From assembly GCA_949502025.1 (NCBI GenBank), contig CATBCG010000047.1, positions 1 to 44,191 of the forward strand: DNA of 44,191 bases. The letters are read 5' to 3'. Position 1 is the first letter of the stretch. Every line of letters begins with the position of its first letter. The notes beneath the pieces are model-generated. The model did no database searches. It had not been told where the DNA came from and saw only the letters and a program-made list of their open reading frames with translations. The translations under genes were made by a program, and so were the position numbers. This DNA comes from MGBC131033 sp910585655 (lineage in GTDB: Bacteria > Bacillota > Clostridia > Lachnospirales > Lachnospiraceae). This document shows, piece after piece, positions 9,678-17,039 of the stretch.

Positions 9678-11255
9678 ATGCAGAAAATCAGTATTTTGAC
9701 CGAATATGCTTCCCTTTCCCTTTTGGACAAGCACGTTCCGCAGCCTTCCTTTCCGGATATGGAATATATTTATATCTGCGATACTACTCCCGCCCCCACA
9801 CTTCGCCCGTCCGCGGTTTACGTCGGTTCCTGGCAGGCGGCACAGCCGCTGCTGGCGCAGATTACGGAAAACTATCCGGCTTTGTTTTTGCTGACGGAGG
9901 CAGAAGGTGTGCGTCATAGCGATTTAGAATGTTTTTCCTGCAATATTCTTCTTTCGGATCAGGATATTTATACTTTATACAATATTTTAAATGATACGTT
10001 AATGGCATGGCGGCATTGGAGCCAGCGTTTTGCTTTGCTTGGACTGCAGAAAAACAATCTCCAATCATTGATTGAACTGGGTGCTTCTATGCTGAATACC
10101 TCGGTTATTTTGCTCAATGCAGGATATTCTATGATCTGCTATCAGCTACATCATGACCGTTCCCAGTTTTTGGCATCCTTTCCAGGATTAAACTCCCTTC
10201 TGACCAGGGGCTTTCTTTCCATTCAGACCATCCTTCAGCTAAAAGAAGAGGGAAACGTCCCGATTCTGCCGATTCGTCAAGGCGCTGACACGTTAGCCTA
10301 CCTTTTGCTGCCGGAGTTACAGGAAGGCGATTATGCCGCCCATACGTTCGGCACTCTGCTGACCCAGGCACTCCGCCAGCATATGGCTTCTCAGAGCCAG
10401 AGCCACAGCGGACATTATAAAATCGAATTTGAACAACTGATTGCGGATATGATCGAAATGAATACCATCAGCGAGGAGGAAATCCAGAATCGTCTGGTGC
10501 TGATGGACGCCTCTCTCAAACGCTTTTACTGCTGCCTGGTCGTCCGTCTCGTTTCTCAGGATACTTCCTCTCTGCCGCTTAATCAACTGATCGGCGGGTT
10601 GGAAAAGCTATTTCCCGGAAGCTATTTTGCTATCTATCAGGATCACGTCGTCGCGTTGGTTCCGGTCGCAGAACGAAGGCTTCCCGACTACCATCAAGAA
10701 GCCTTGCTCACCTTGTTAGAACGTTTCCATGCCTCTATCGGCATGTCTGGTCCGCTGATGCGTTTGGAGCAGTTCCGCACCCTTTATCTGATGGCTAGCT
10801 CTGCCATTCGCCTTGGTTCTGCTCTGGCTTTATCTGGATCGCCTCCGATCTATCTTTATAACGATTACCGGATTTACCATATGATTGATATGTGCCGGGA
10901 GGGTTTTATCAATCGTTACCATCATGACAACCTTGTCTATCTCTGTCATCCGATGGCTATTTCCCTCCACCGTTACGACCAGGATCACGGTACGGACTTT
11001 GTAGATATCCTCTCCACCTTTCTCCAGTCAGATTCCAACCTGACCAAAACTGCCAGAAAGCTTAATTTCCACCGGAATACGATGCTCTACAAACTCTCGA
11101 AAATCGAGTCAATCATCGGGGATTCCTTAGAGGACAGTACGCTCAAACAAACACTGCTCCTTTCCTGTTATACGATCCGCTATATCGCGCTGTATTTAAA
11201 AGAAGATGTTTTAAAATACAACCCGATTCAAAAAGAAACGGAAGGAGACACATAA
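9678..11255 (+). CDS. PucR/CdaR family transcriptional regulator
   Basis: 525 residues. The C-terminus (about 430-505) is a PucR-type helix-turn-helix: FLQSDSNLTKTARKLNFHRN then TMLYKLSKIESIIG, the hallmark of PF13556. The middle (about 255-385) resembles the GGDEF-like CdaR domain, and the N-terminal 240 residues resemble the variable sensor half of purine-catabolism or sugar-acid regulators. AAAGGA precedes the ATG. Divergent from one esterase and convergent with another, so these are the likely targets, though no operator was recognised. The ligand is unknown. Confidence 0.85.
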   Translation: MQKISILTEYASLSLLDKHVPQPSFPDMEYIYICDTTPAPTLRPSAVYVGSWQAAQPLLAQITENYPALFLLTEAEGVRHSDLECFSCNILLSDQDIYTLYNILNDTLMAWRHWSQRFALLGLQKNNLQSLIELGASMLNTSVILLNAGYSMICYQLHHDRSQFLASFPGLNSLLTRGFLSIQTILQLKEEGNVPILPIRQGADTLAYLLLPELQEGDYAAHTFGTLLTQALRQHMASQSQSHSGHYKIEFEQLIADMIEMNTISEEEIQNRLVLMDASLKRFYCCLVVRLVSQDTSSLPLNQLIGGLEKLFPGSYFAIYQDHVVALVPVAERRLPDYHQEALLTLLERFHASIGMSGPLMRLEQFRTLYLMASSAIRLGSALALSGSPPIYLYNDYRIYHMIDMCREGFINRYHHDNLVYLCHPMAISLHRYDQDHGTDFVDILSTFLQSDSNLTKTARKLNFHRNTMLYKLSKIESIIGDSLEDSTLKQTLLLSCYTIRYIALYLKEDVLKYNPIQKETEGDT

Positions 11256-11275
11256 TAAATAACTATCATATGAAA

Positions 11276-11335
11276 AAAGCCAGACGCTGCTTTCTCTATC
11301 AAAGATAGAATACAGTGCCTGGCTTGCTTTTTTTA
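11276..11335. terminator. Bidirectional intrinsic terminator
   Basis: AAGCCAGACGCTG pairs with CAGTGCCTGGCTT around an AT-rich loop that itself contains TATC/GATA; T-run on the right. Serves the convergent PucR-type and esterase genes. Confidence 0.85.
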
Positions 11336-12163
11336 TACTCCTACATTTCCACTGTTAATGCCTGCTCCATTGTTTTCTAACGGCAGCCAATCCAACACGC
11401 GCTTAATATAGCGGTTCCAGAAATCCCATTCATGGGCGCCTGCGCCCTCCTCGTATGTCACTGGGATTCCCAGACTTTCCAGATAATTTTTTAAATCCTG
11501 ATTCGCTCCCAACAGACCGTCGTCTACTCCACATGCCATATAAATCTGTGGAATATCAGCCTTTTTTTCTACTAACTGCTTTGCCAGCCACTTCGGATCG
11601 ACATCGCTTCCTACTACTTTAGACAAATCTCCAAAGCAGCGTTCTGCGTAGGATCTGGAATTTAAGAAAAACGGTTCCTCGACTCTTTCATTCATCTGAT
11701 CAATCAACAAGGCGGAAGACAAACCTGCTACACAACCGAACGTCTCATGGTATTTCAAACCGTTCCGCAGCGCGCCGTAGCCGCCCATAGAAAGCCCGGC
11801 AATGTAAGTATCTTCTTTTTTCCTAGACAGCGGGAACAATTTTCTTGTCACCTCTACCAGTTCTTTTCCGATAAACTCACCATACTTTCCGTCTCCTACC
11901 GGCTGATCCACATAAAAGCGGTTATCACCGGACGGCATCACGACTGCCAGATCCTTTTCCTCTGCCCATCTTTGAATATTCGTCCCAGATACCCAGTCAA
12001 TGCAGCTTCCAAATACGCCATGCAGCAAATAGAGCGTTTTGTACGGTTTTTCCCCTCGCTCCGGCATCCCCGGAAAACGCAGCTTGTCCGCCGGAATAAT
12101 CACGTTTACCGGCACGGTTCTCATCAAAGACTGGGACATAATTGTTGCCTGAATCAAAGCCAT
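11333..12163 (-). CDS. Esterase family protein (PF00756-like)
   Basis: 276 residues, putative esterase fold: YLLHGVFGSCIDW near residue 46, LAVVMPSGDN, nucleophile elbow GLSMGGYGALRNG, acid region MACGVDDG, and terminal catalytic His in GAGAHEWDFWN. Resembles S-formylglutathione hydrolase and feruloyl/acetyl-esterase-like enzymes; no signal peptide. Start supported by CAGGAGG 8 nt upstream. Paralogue of the esterase at 8614-9423, on the opposite side of the PucR-type regulator. The 3' end sits within the shared bidirectional terminator. Ester substrate unknown. Confidence 0.88.
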   Translation of the reverse strand: MALIQATIMSQSLMRTVPVNVIIPADKLRFPGMPERGEKPYKTLYLLHGVFGSCIDWVSGTNIQRWAEEKDLAVVMPSGDNRFYVDQPVGDGKYGEFIGKELVEVTRKLFPLSRKKEDTYIAGLSMGGYGALRNGLKYHETFGCVAGLSSALLIDQMNERVEEPFFLNSRSYAERCFGDLSKVVGSDVDPKWLAKQLVEKKADIPQIYMACGVDDGLLGANQDLKNYLESLGIPVTYEEGAGAHEWDFWNRYIKRVLDWLPLENNGAGINSGNVGV

Positions 12164-12229
12164 TTTTATATCCTCCTGTTTCCTACCCGTTCAAACCGGG
12201 CTTCCTATAATAAATGCCAATACCCGCAT

Positions 12230-13603
12230 TTATTCTCCATCGGTATTTGTATCTCCGTCCGCATCGCTTCCATCCCCATCGTCATTTGTATCGCTATCTG
12301 CGTCGCTTCCATCTCCATCTGTATCATCGCCTCCGGCGTTCTCATCTTCGTTCTCCTCGTCAGAACTCTCCGGTAATGTCAGATACACCAAGTCACCTTT
12401 TACATCTGTCACGGTGTAACCTGCTGTCAGCTCGTCCATCCGCTCCGTTATGGCGTCGTTTATCATGTTATTAGAAATGGTTTCTTCTGCCGAATCATTA
12501 TGCGCCCGTTCTACAAACTTTAAGACATAATAGCAGTTGCTGTCCGTATCCTCAATTACCGTGATATCCCCGGCTTTCCGACTGGCAGTCAGCCACTCCT
12601 GAATACTGGTCGCTACGCTGCTTAACGTAATATCTTCTTTTAGATGTGCGTCCTTTGGCTCCTCGGACTCCTCATCAGAAGCATCGTCTGTATCCGTATC
12701 TTCGCCTTCCTCGTCCTCTTCAGATTCTGCGTCGGCAGCCTCCGGGAAATACTCTGCGCAAAGCTCTTCAAAATCAGCGCCGCCTTTTAGCTTGGACTGC
12801 ATTTCCTCTGCGCGCTTCTTCTGTTCTTTCATCGCTGCCGCGATGTCCTCATCGCTCGCCTCTTCTTCCGTCTCTGCTGCAAAAACAGCCTCGTAATAAT
12901 CTACCTGATCGTACTCGTCTTTATGCTCTTCGTAATAGGTCTTAACATCCTCCTCGGAAGGGGTATTTTCCTCCTCCAGATAACGGATATAGGCGGACAG
13001 CATTAAGCTGTCTTCCTTAAATGGACGGACGTTTTCCTGAGTCGCATAGTTTCCGAAACGCGCCTTGTAATAATCTGCCACACTGACGTCCATTTCGCCT
13101 GCACCGTCCTCCATGGAAGCCAAGAACTCCTCATAATCCTCACTGATATCGCTTTCCCAGCCGGTATTCGCGATTTCATCCTTGGCTGCTTTGACCATCT
13201 GGATCTGCTCTACGGTCATCCGGTCAAAGTAATCCTTCCAGGTCATATTTTCTTCATAAGGATGCTGCTGATCGGCAAAATCCACACTGGTATCCAGCCC
13301 CATATACGGCAGAACAGAAGAAAACTGTGTCAGCCAGGCGTTCACTGTGTCATAATAAAAATAGTCATATTCCAACTTTGTTATCTCATGATTGCCTACT
13401 TTGATATACGTATCTTTTATAGCGGCTCTTTTTGCAAACACAGACGAAAGGTTTGTATATAACACGGCAGCCAGTATCAGTACTACGACACCTCCTGCAA
13501 TGAGCCTGCCCCGCAGTTTTTCCTTCCGCTCCTTTTCTGCCTGCTGTTTCCTCGCTTCTATCTTACGGTCATATTTTGTCATCTTTTTTTCCGTATTGTC
13601 CAT
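12230..13603 (-). CDS. Membrane-anchored SurA/PrsA-like foldase (peptidylprolyl isomerase-related)
   Basis: 457 residues: a basic cytoplasmic N-terminus (about 1-33), one transmembrane segment (RLIAGGVVVLILAAVLYTNL, about 33-53), then an extracytoplasmic part. The KVGNHEITKLEYDYFYYDTV stretch is typical of SurA-N/PrsA-type domains, and a parvulin-like block (EEMQSKLKGGADFEELCAEY) follows. No lipobox is seen, so it is anchored by the helix. Two very acidic low-complexity stretches interrupt the chain (about 290-320 and 413-457), the last containing two copies of a DGDGSDADxDTN unit. Start supported by AAAGGAG. Probable role is folding of secreted proteins; isomerase activity is not certain. 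Confidence 0.75.
   Translation of the reverse strand: MDNTEKKMTKYDRKIEARKQQAEKERKEKLRGRLIAGGVVVLILAAVLYTNLSSVFAKRAAIKDTYIKVGNHEITKLEYDYFYYDTVNAWLTQFSSVLPYMGLDTSVDFADQQHPYEENMTWKDYFDRMTVEQIQMVKAAKDEIANTGWESDISEDYEEFLASMEDGAGEMDVSVADYYKARFGNYATQENVRPFKEDSLMLSAYIRYLEEENTPSEEDVKTYYEEHKDEYDQVDYYEAVFAAETEEEASDEDIAAAMKEQKKRAEEMQSKLKGGADFEELCAEYFPEAADAESEEDEEGEDTDTDDASDEESEEPKDAHLKEDITLSSVATSIQEWLTASRKAGDITVIEDTDSNCYYVLKFVERAHNDSAEETISNNMINDAITERMDELTAGYTVTDVKGDLVYLTLPESSDEENEDENAGGDDTDGDGSDADSDTNDDGDGSDADGDTNTDGE
12240..12325 (-). repeat. Tandem repeat encoding an Asp-rich tail
   Basis: Two imperfect copies of a unit of about 36-39 bp encode GDGSDADSDTN / GDGSDADGDTN at the C-terminus of the foldase-like protein. 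Low-complexity coding repeat, probably length-variable. Confidence 0.7.
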
Positions 13604-13752
13604 GACTTTGCTCCTTTACAATCCGCAGAAATTCTGCTGTTTTTAAGCTTACTGTTTTGCTCTTTTCCTACTTGGAAAAACGGCAAATTTCTTTGTCGCT
13701 TCTGCTAGCATAACAAAGATTTGTGATGTTTTTGTGAAATAAACAAATCTTT

Positions 13753-13864
13753 ATGAAAAAGAATTCCACAAAGTGGAATTCCCGCACCGAGCGCGGTTGC
13801 CTTACGGCAACATCTTCCATTCGCGCGAGTGTGCATCCCGCCCGGAGAACTTTCCTATCCTATA
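13753..13864 (-). repeat. Terminator-associated structured repeat, copy 2
   Basis: Divergent copy of the element at 984 and 14974, directly past the rplL terminator. The 9-bp terminal stem (13761-13781) is unchanged. In the GC-rich stem (13829-13823 with 13787-13781) two substitutions turn a U-A and a G-C pair into U-G and G-U wobbles in leftward RNA; in rightward RNA the same changes would be mismatches. The loop of the inner hairpin differs (GTAA instead of GTTC). This supports a function as leftward RNA. Confidence 0.85.
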
Positions 13865-13899
13865 AAAAAGAGGGATCACATGCAAGCATGCAATCCCCT
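13865..13899 (-). terminator. Intrinsic terminator of rplJ-rplL
   Basis: On the minus strand GGGGATTGCATG pairs with CATGTGATCCC and is followed by TTTTTT; lies 40 bp past the rplL stop. Confidence 0.85.
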
Positions 13900-13938
13900 T
13901 TCCATCCAAGAACGCCTTGGCCTGCCTTTGTCGCTATC

Positions 13939-14304
13939 TTACTTTAATGTAACCTTAGCGCCTTCAGCCTCCAGTTTAGTCTTGATCTCTTCAGCCTCTT
14001 CCTTAGAAGCGCCTTCTTTAATTACCTTTGGAGCGCCGTCAACGGTATCCTTTGCTTCCTTTAAGCCAAGACCGGTGATCTCACGTACTACCTTGATAAC
14101 CTTAACCTTGTTCGCACCTGCCTCTGTCAGCTCTACGTCGAACTCAGTCTTCTCTTCTGCTGCTGCGCCGCTTGCAGCCGGACCTGCTACTACTACGCCT
14201 GCTGCAGCAGATACGCCAAACTCTTCCTCACAAGCCTTTACCAGCTCGTTTAACTCTAATACGGTCATACCCTTGATCTGTTCAATAAATTCCTGAGTAG
14301 TCAT
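13939..14304 (-). CDS. rplL: 50S ribosomal protein L7/L12
   Basis: 121 residues, standard L7/L12 size: N-terminal dimerisation domain (MTTQEFIEQIKGMTVLELNE), Ala-rich hinge (VVVAGPAASGAAAEE), and C-terminal factor-binding domain (VKVIKVVREITGLGLKEAKD to AEGAKVTLK). It forms the ribosomal stalk with L10 and recruits translation GTPases. The start at 14304 is chosen because GGAGGT sits 8 nt upstream; an in-frame codon at 14319 would overlap that site. Second gene of the rplJ-rplL operon, 112 bp after rplJ, ending at a strong terminator. Confidence 0.97.
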   Translation of the reverse strand: MTTQEFIEQIKGMTVLELNELVKACEEEFGVSAAAGVVVAGPAASGAAAEEKTEFDVELTEAGANKVKVIKVVREITGLGLKEAKDTVDGAPKVIKEGASKEEAEEIKTKLEAEGAKVTLK

Positions 14305-14416
14305 TTGTTCTACCTCCATATATTACAATATTTTTTCCTTCGGCAGCCGGCTGATAATGCCTGGCTCGCCGTCGCGGCACTATGCCGCTCTCTTCCCGGC
14401 AATTCCGGAAAGAAGT

Positions 14417-14908
14417 TTACGCAGCTTCGCCCTTTTCGGCAATCTGCTTTAAGACACGCGCAAGATTTGTAATCGGAGACTGCAAGCTTCCCAAAAGCTT
14501 GGAAAGAAGCACTTCTCTTGACGGGATATCTGCGATTACCTTCATGCCGGCTGCATCATAGTAAGTTCCCTCTACAACGCCTGCTTTAATCTCAAGCGCC
14601 GGAGCTGTCTTTGCAAATTCGCTGATCACTCTCGCCGGAGCTGTCGCATCGTCAATACCGAATGCTACTGCAGTAGGTCCTTCCAAATGTGCATCAAGCT
14701 GTGCGTAATCACTTTCCTCAAACGCTCTTTTGAGTAACGTGTTCTTGTATACTTTGTATACAACGCCAGCCTCTCTTAAAGCCTTACGTAGCTTGGTATC
14801 TTCCTCTACGGTCAATCCGCGATAATCTACCAGTACAGCAGACTGTGCCTTTTCTACATGCCCTTTGATCTCGTCCACAATCGGCTGCTTGATCTCTACT
14901 TTTGCCAT
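14417..14908 (-). CDS. rplJ: 50S ribosomal protein L10
   Basis: 163 residues; N-terminal rRNA-binding domain (VEKAQSAVLVDYRGLTVEE, then LRKALREAGVVYKVYKNTLL) and a C-terminal helix that docks L7/L12 dimers (LLGSLQSPITNLARVLKQIA). Base of the ribosomal stalk. GAAGGAGG precedes the ATG. Expression is expected to be autoregulated through the L10 leader upstream. In this genome the leader-to-gene gap is filled by a structured repeat (copy 3). Confidence 0.97.
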   Translation of the reverse strand: MAKVEIKQPIVDEIKGHVEKAQSAVLVDYRGLTVEEDTKLRKALREAGVVYKVYKNTLLKRAFEESDYAQLDAHLEGPTAVAFGIDDATAPARVISEFAKTAPALEIKAGVVEGTYYDAAGMKVIADIPSREVLLSKLLGSLQSPITNLARVLKQIAEKGEAA

Positions 14909-14973
14909 GACGGTTCCCTCCTTCTATTATTTTCCTACCAAAGACGTGCCAAAACGTATTCATGCTCTATCAT

Positions 14974-15111
14974 ATGAAAAAGAATTCCACAAAGTGGAAT
15001 TCTCGCGCCGAGCGCGGTTGCCGAACGGCAACATCTTCCATGCGCGCGAGTGCGCATCCCCCGGAGAGCTTTTTGTATAATAGGGAAGTTCAAAGAACTT
15101 TCCTATTATAC
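14974..15111 (-). repeat. Terminator-associated structured repeat, copy 3, with foldback end
   Basis: Identical to copy 1 up to about 15067, then differs by an added palindrome: arms at 15071-15091 and 15095-15115 (20 of 21 positions complementary, 3-nt loop) made of the element's own right-end sequence in both orientations. It sits between the L10-leader attenuator and the rplJ start, so every read-through rplJL mRNA contains it, including the GAATTCCAC/GTGGAATTC stem with U5 at 15002-14977. Confidence 0.87.
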
Positions 15112-15294
15112 AAAAAAAGCCCTGTATCCAAAGACACAGGGGCTGTATCATACATGCTATACAATCCTCGGCAGGCGTCTTCCGCTCCCGTTCCTCTCTT
15201 ATCGGTTCGTTCGCTTCTTTCTTACACACGCTCTGTGTACCTGCTGTCTTCGGCAATGTCCTGTGGCATAACGTAACTGCTATGCCGCACAACG
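15112..15294 (-). ncRNA. Ribosomal protein L10 leader with attenuator
   Basis: Leftward RNA from the promoter at 15301-15329. Contains the two strongly conserved L10-leader segments, CCGAAGACAGCAGGTAC (15253-15237) and GCCTGCCGAGG (15177-15167), which form the L10-binding stem-loop. An attenuator follows: AGCCCCTGTGT pairs with ACAGGGCT (15144-15118) and a T-run (15118-15112). Known function in Firmicutes is repression of rplJ-rplL by free L10(L12)4 through premature termination. Confidence 0.88.
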
Positions 15295-15300
15295 AAGTTA

Positions 15301-15329
15301 TTTATACCATAGATTTCCCTATTTGTCAA
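15301..15329 (-). promoter_or_regulatory. Consensus promoter of the L10 leader and rplJ-rplL
   Basis: Minus strand TTGACA (15329-15324), exactly 17 bp, TATAAA (15306-15301). Transcription should start near 15294. Confidence 0.85.
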
Positions 15330-15504
15330 CTGCTTTTTTGATGTTCGTTCTATTTCCGGCAGCCTTTAGCTCCTTGAAAATTCTGCGGCGTTCGTCGCTG
15401 CTTTCCTCCGCCCAATATTCATAGCCGCGCAGATAGCTGTCCCAATGATACGAAAAGCAGCAATCCAGACTCATCTGAACTGCCGCTTTTTTCTGTTGTT
15501 CTTT
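15319..15504 (-). pseudogene. Relic duplicate of the DUF1266 lipoprotein C-terminus
   Basis: After the TAA stop of the lipoprotein gene (15505-15507) the same frame stays open to a TAG at 15319. It encodes DSYLRGYEYWAEESSDERR, matching the gene's own C-terminal block almost exactly, then a diverged tail. A second QMSL also precedes this block. This looks like a remnant of a tandem duplication, and its end overlaps the -35 box of the rplJ promoter. No start codon or ribosome binding site. Confidence 0.8.
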
Positions 15505-16749
15505 TTACCAGGTCTTTTCCAGGCTCATCTGGAAATCCAACTGGTATGGGCTGTCGGAAGCAGCCTTAATCTCCTCATAGATACCGCGGCGTTCGTCGCT
15601 GCTCTCTTCTGCCCAGTATTCATAACCACGCAGATAGCTGTCCATCATCTCATCCCAAGAACCAAACGCTCCCTGAATGGTCTGAGCGATCTCTAAGGAC
15701 TTGTCCAACGCTTCCTGCTCTGTATAGTAATCTGCCAGATAATACATGCTCATCAGGCTCATTGCCCGGCAATAGTCCCATCCATCAATTGCATTAGCGC
15801 CATACTGCTCATACATCGTATAGATGTCCACGTAGCCCTTTGCCTCATCCTCGCTGACACCGAAGTTTTCTACAACGAAGTTCACACGCTCGTCCTCTGC
15901 TACGTCGCCTAAACCGCACTGCTGCAGATACTCTCCGTTCTCTGCAAAGCCGCTGCGCTGTCCTTCAGAGAGCAATGTATTGATAGTCTCGTCTGCAGAT
16001 GCACGATCGGTTACGCCCCAGTTCTGGTTTAGAGAATTCTGCCATAAGGTCTTGGCATCGTCATTGGCAGCAGAACCGGCAAAGCGGTTATAATCCTGTC
16101 CGTTGATTTTCATTAAAACAGCATAAGACGCATTAAACCAACGGATAGTATCTGTCATCTCTACGGTAGTCCGATCTTCTTCCTCCGGTACTACCTCTGT
16201 AAACTTACTGCAGGAAGCAGCAAAGGAACCTTTGATTCTATCGTTTAGTTTACTTGCTACATAACCCAGAGAATAATACGCATATTCTGTCTCACCATAG
16301 ACAATATATGCCTTCGCATCCTGTCCGCCGGAAGAGATATCAGCAGAGATTACTTCTGTGTTGGTCATTCCCGGAACCTCGATTCCGTCTACTTCTTCTG
16401 TATTTGTCGGGCTATACGCCGTTTTAATAAACTCTTTCAGGGCGTCCATATTTTCCATAGGAATCGTCCCGTTCTTTGGAAATTGCAGCAAAAACGCTGC
16501 CTCGCTACCGTCAGCTCTTCCTACTGCGAGGAAGGTATCTAACTGCATGTCATTTGTTATCCAGTCCTTGTCAAAATACATAGATGCCGCTCCATTTGGA
16601 ATAGCAAATTCCTTCATGTCTTTAAGCCAATCCTCGGTTGTCTTTGAGGAGCTGCTACAGCCCTGTAAAAACATAGCTGCTGTCAACAGCATGACCAGAC
16701 AAAGTGTCCAGAATCCACGCCTGCTCCCTTTTGTGTTACTTTGTTTCAC
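15505..16749 (-). CDS. Lipoprotein with C-terminal DUF1266 domain
   Basis: 414 residues from a GTG start at 16749. The in-frame ATG at 16758 lies directly against the AAGGAGG (16759-16765, zero spacing), whereas the GTG is 9 nt away, so GTG is preferred. Signal peptide with lipobox FLQGC (Cys31), followed by a Ser-rich linker: a lipid-anchored surface protein. The C-terminal third (GWDYCRAMSLMSMYYLADYY, then SWDEMMDSYLRGYEYW) matches DUF1266/YbeR proteins, whose function is unknown. The middle is acidic. The terminal 35 residues are duplicated as a relic just downstream. Confidence 0.82.
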   Translation of the reverse strand: MKQSNTKGSRRGFWTLCLVMLLTAAMFLQGCSSSSKTTEDWLKDMKEFAIPNGAASMYFDKDWITNDMQLDTFLAVGRADGSEAAFLLQFPKNGTIPMENMDALKEFIKTAYSPTNTEEVDGIEVPGMTNTEVISADISSGGQDAKAYIVYGETEYAYYSLGYVASKLNDRIKGSFAASCSKFTEVVPEEEDRTTVEMTDTIRWFNASYAVLMKINGQDYNRFAGSAANDDAKTLWQNSLNQNWGVTDRASADETINTLLSEGQRSGFAENGEYLQQCGLGDVAEDERVNFVVENFGVSEDEAKGYVDIYTMYEQYGANAIDGWDYCRAMSLMSMYYLADYYTEQEALDKSLEIAQTIQGAFGSWDEMMDSYLRGYEYWAEESSDERRGIYEEIKAASDSPYQLDFQMSLEKTW

Positions 16750-16968
16750 GTAACTCATCCTCCTTACATGTCCTTTTTATCCGGTTTCTTTGGTGTTTTA
16801 GCCAAACCAAGGTCTGATAGACCCCTTACAGTTGGTTTTCACCGCACACCAGTTCTTAGCATATCACAAAAGCGGCTAAGATACAAGTCATAATTTAACA
16901 AATTTTCCTATGTCTTATTTTTTATACAGAATTTTATAATAAGAAGTCATCAATTCTGTAATTCTATA

Positions 16969-16997
16969 TTGTCATTCCCTAACACAAATGATATAAT
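16969..16997 (+). promoter_or_regulatory. Promoter of the ABC exporter pair
   Basis: TTGTCA (16969-16974), 17-bp spacer, TATAAT (16992-16997); AAGGAGAG precedes the ATG at 17040. Lies in the 290-bp divergent gap to the lipoprotein gene. Confidence 0.7.
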
Positions 16998-17039
16998 CTG
17001 GTAAGTGTCCGTAAGAATATTAGCAAGGAGAGAATACAA

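Noticed and set aside
13829..14296. Rightward open frame of 155 codons over rplL
   Set aside because: Shadow of the L7/L12 gene, caused by its Ala/Glu-rich codons.
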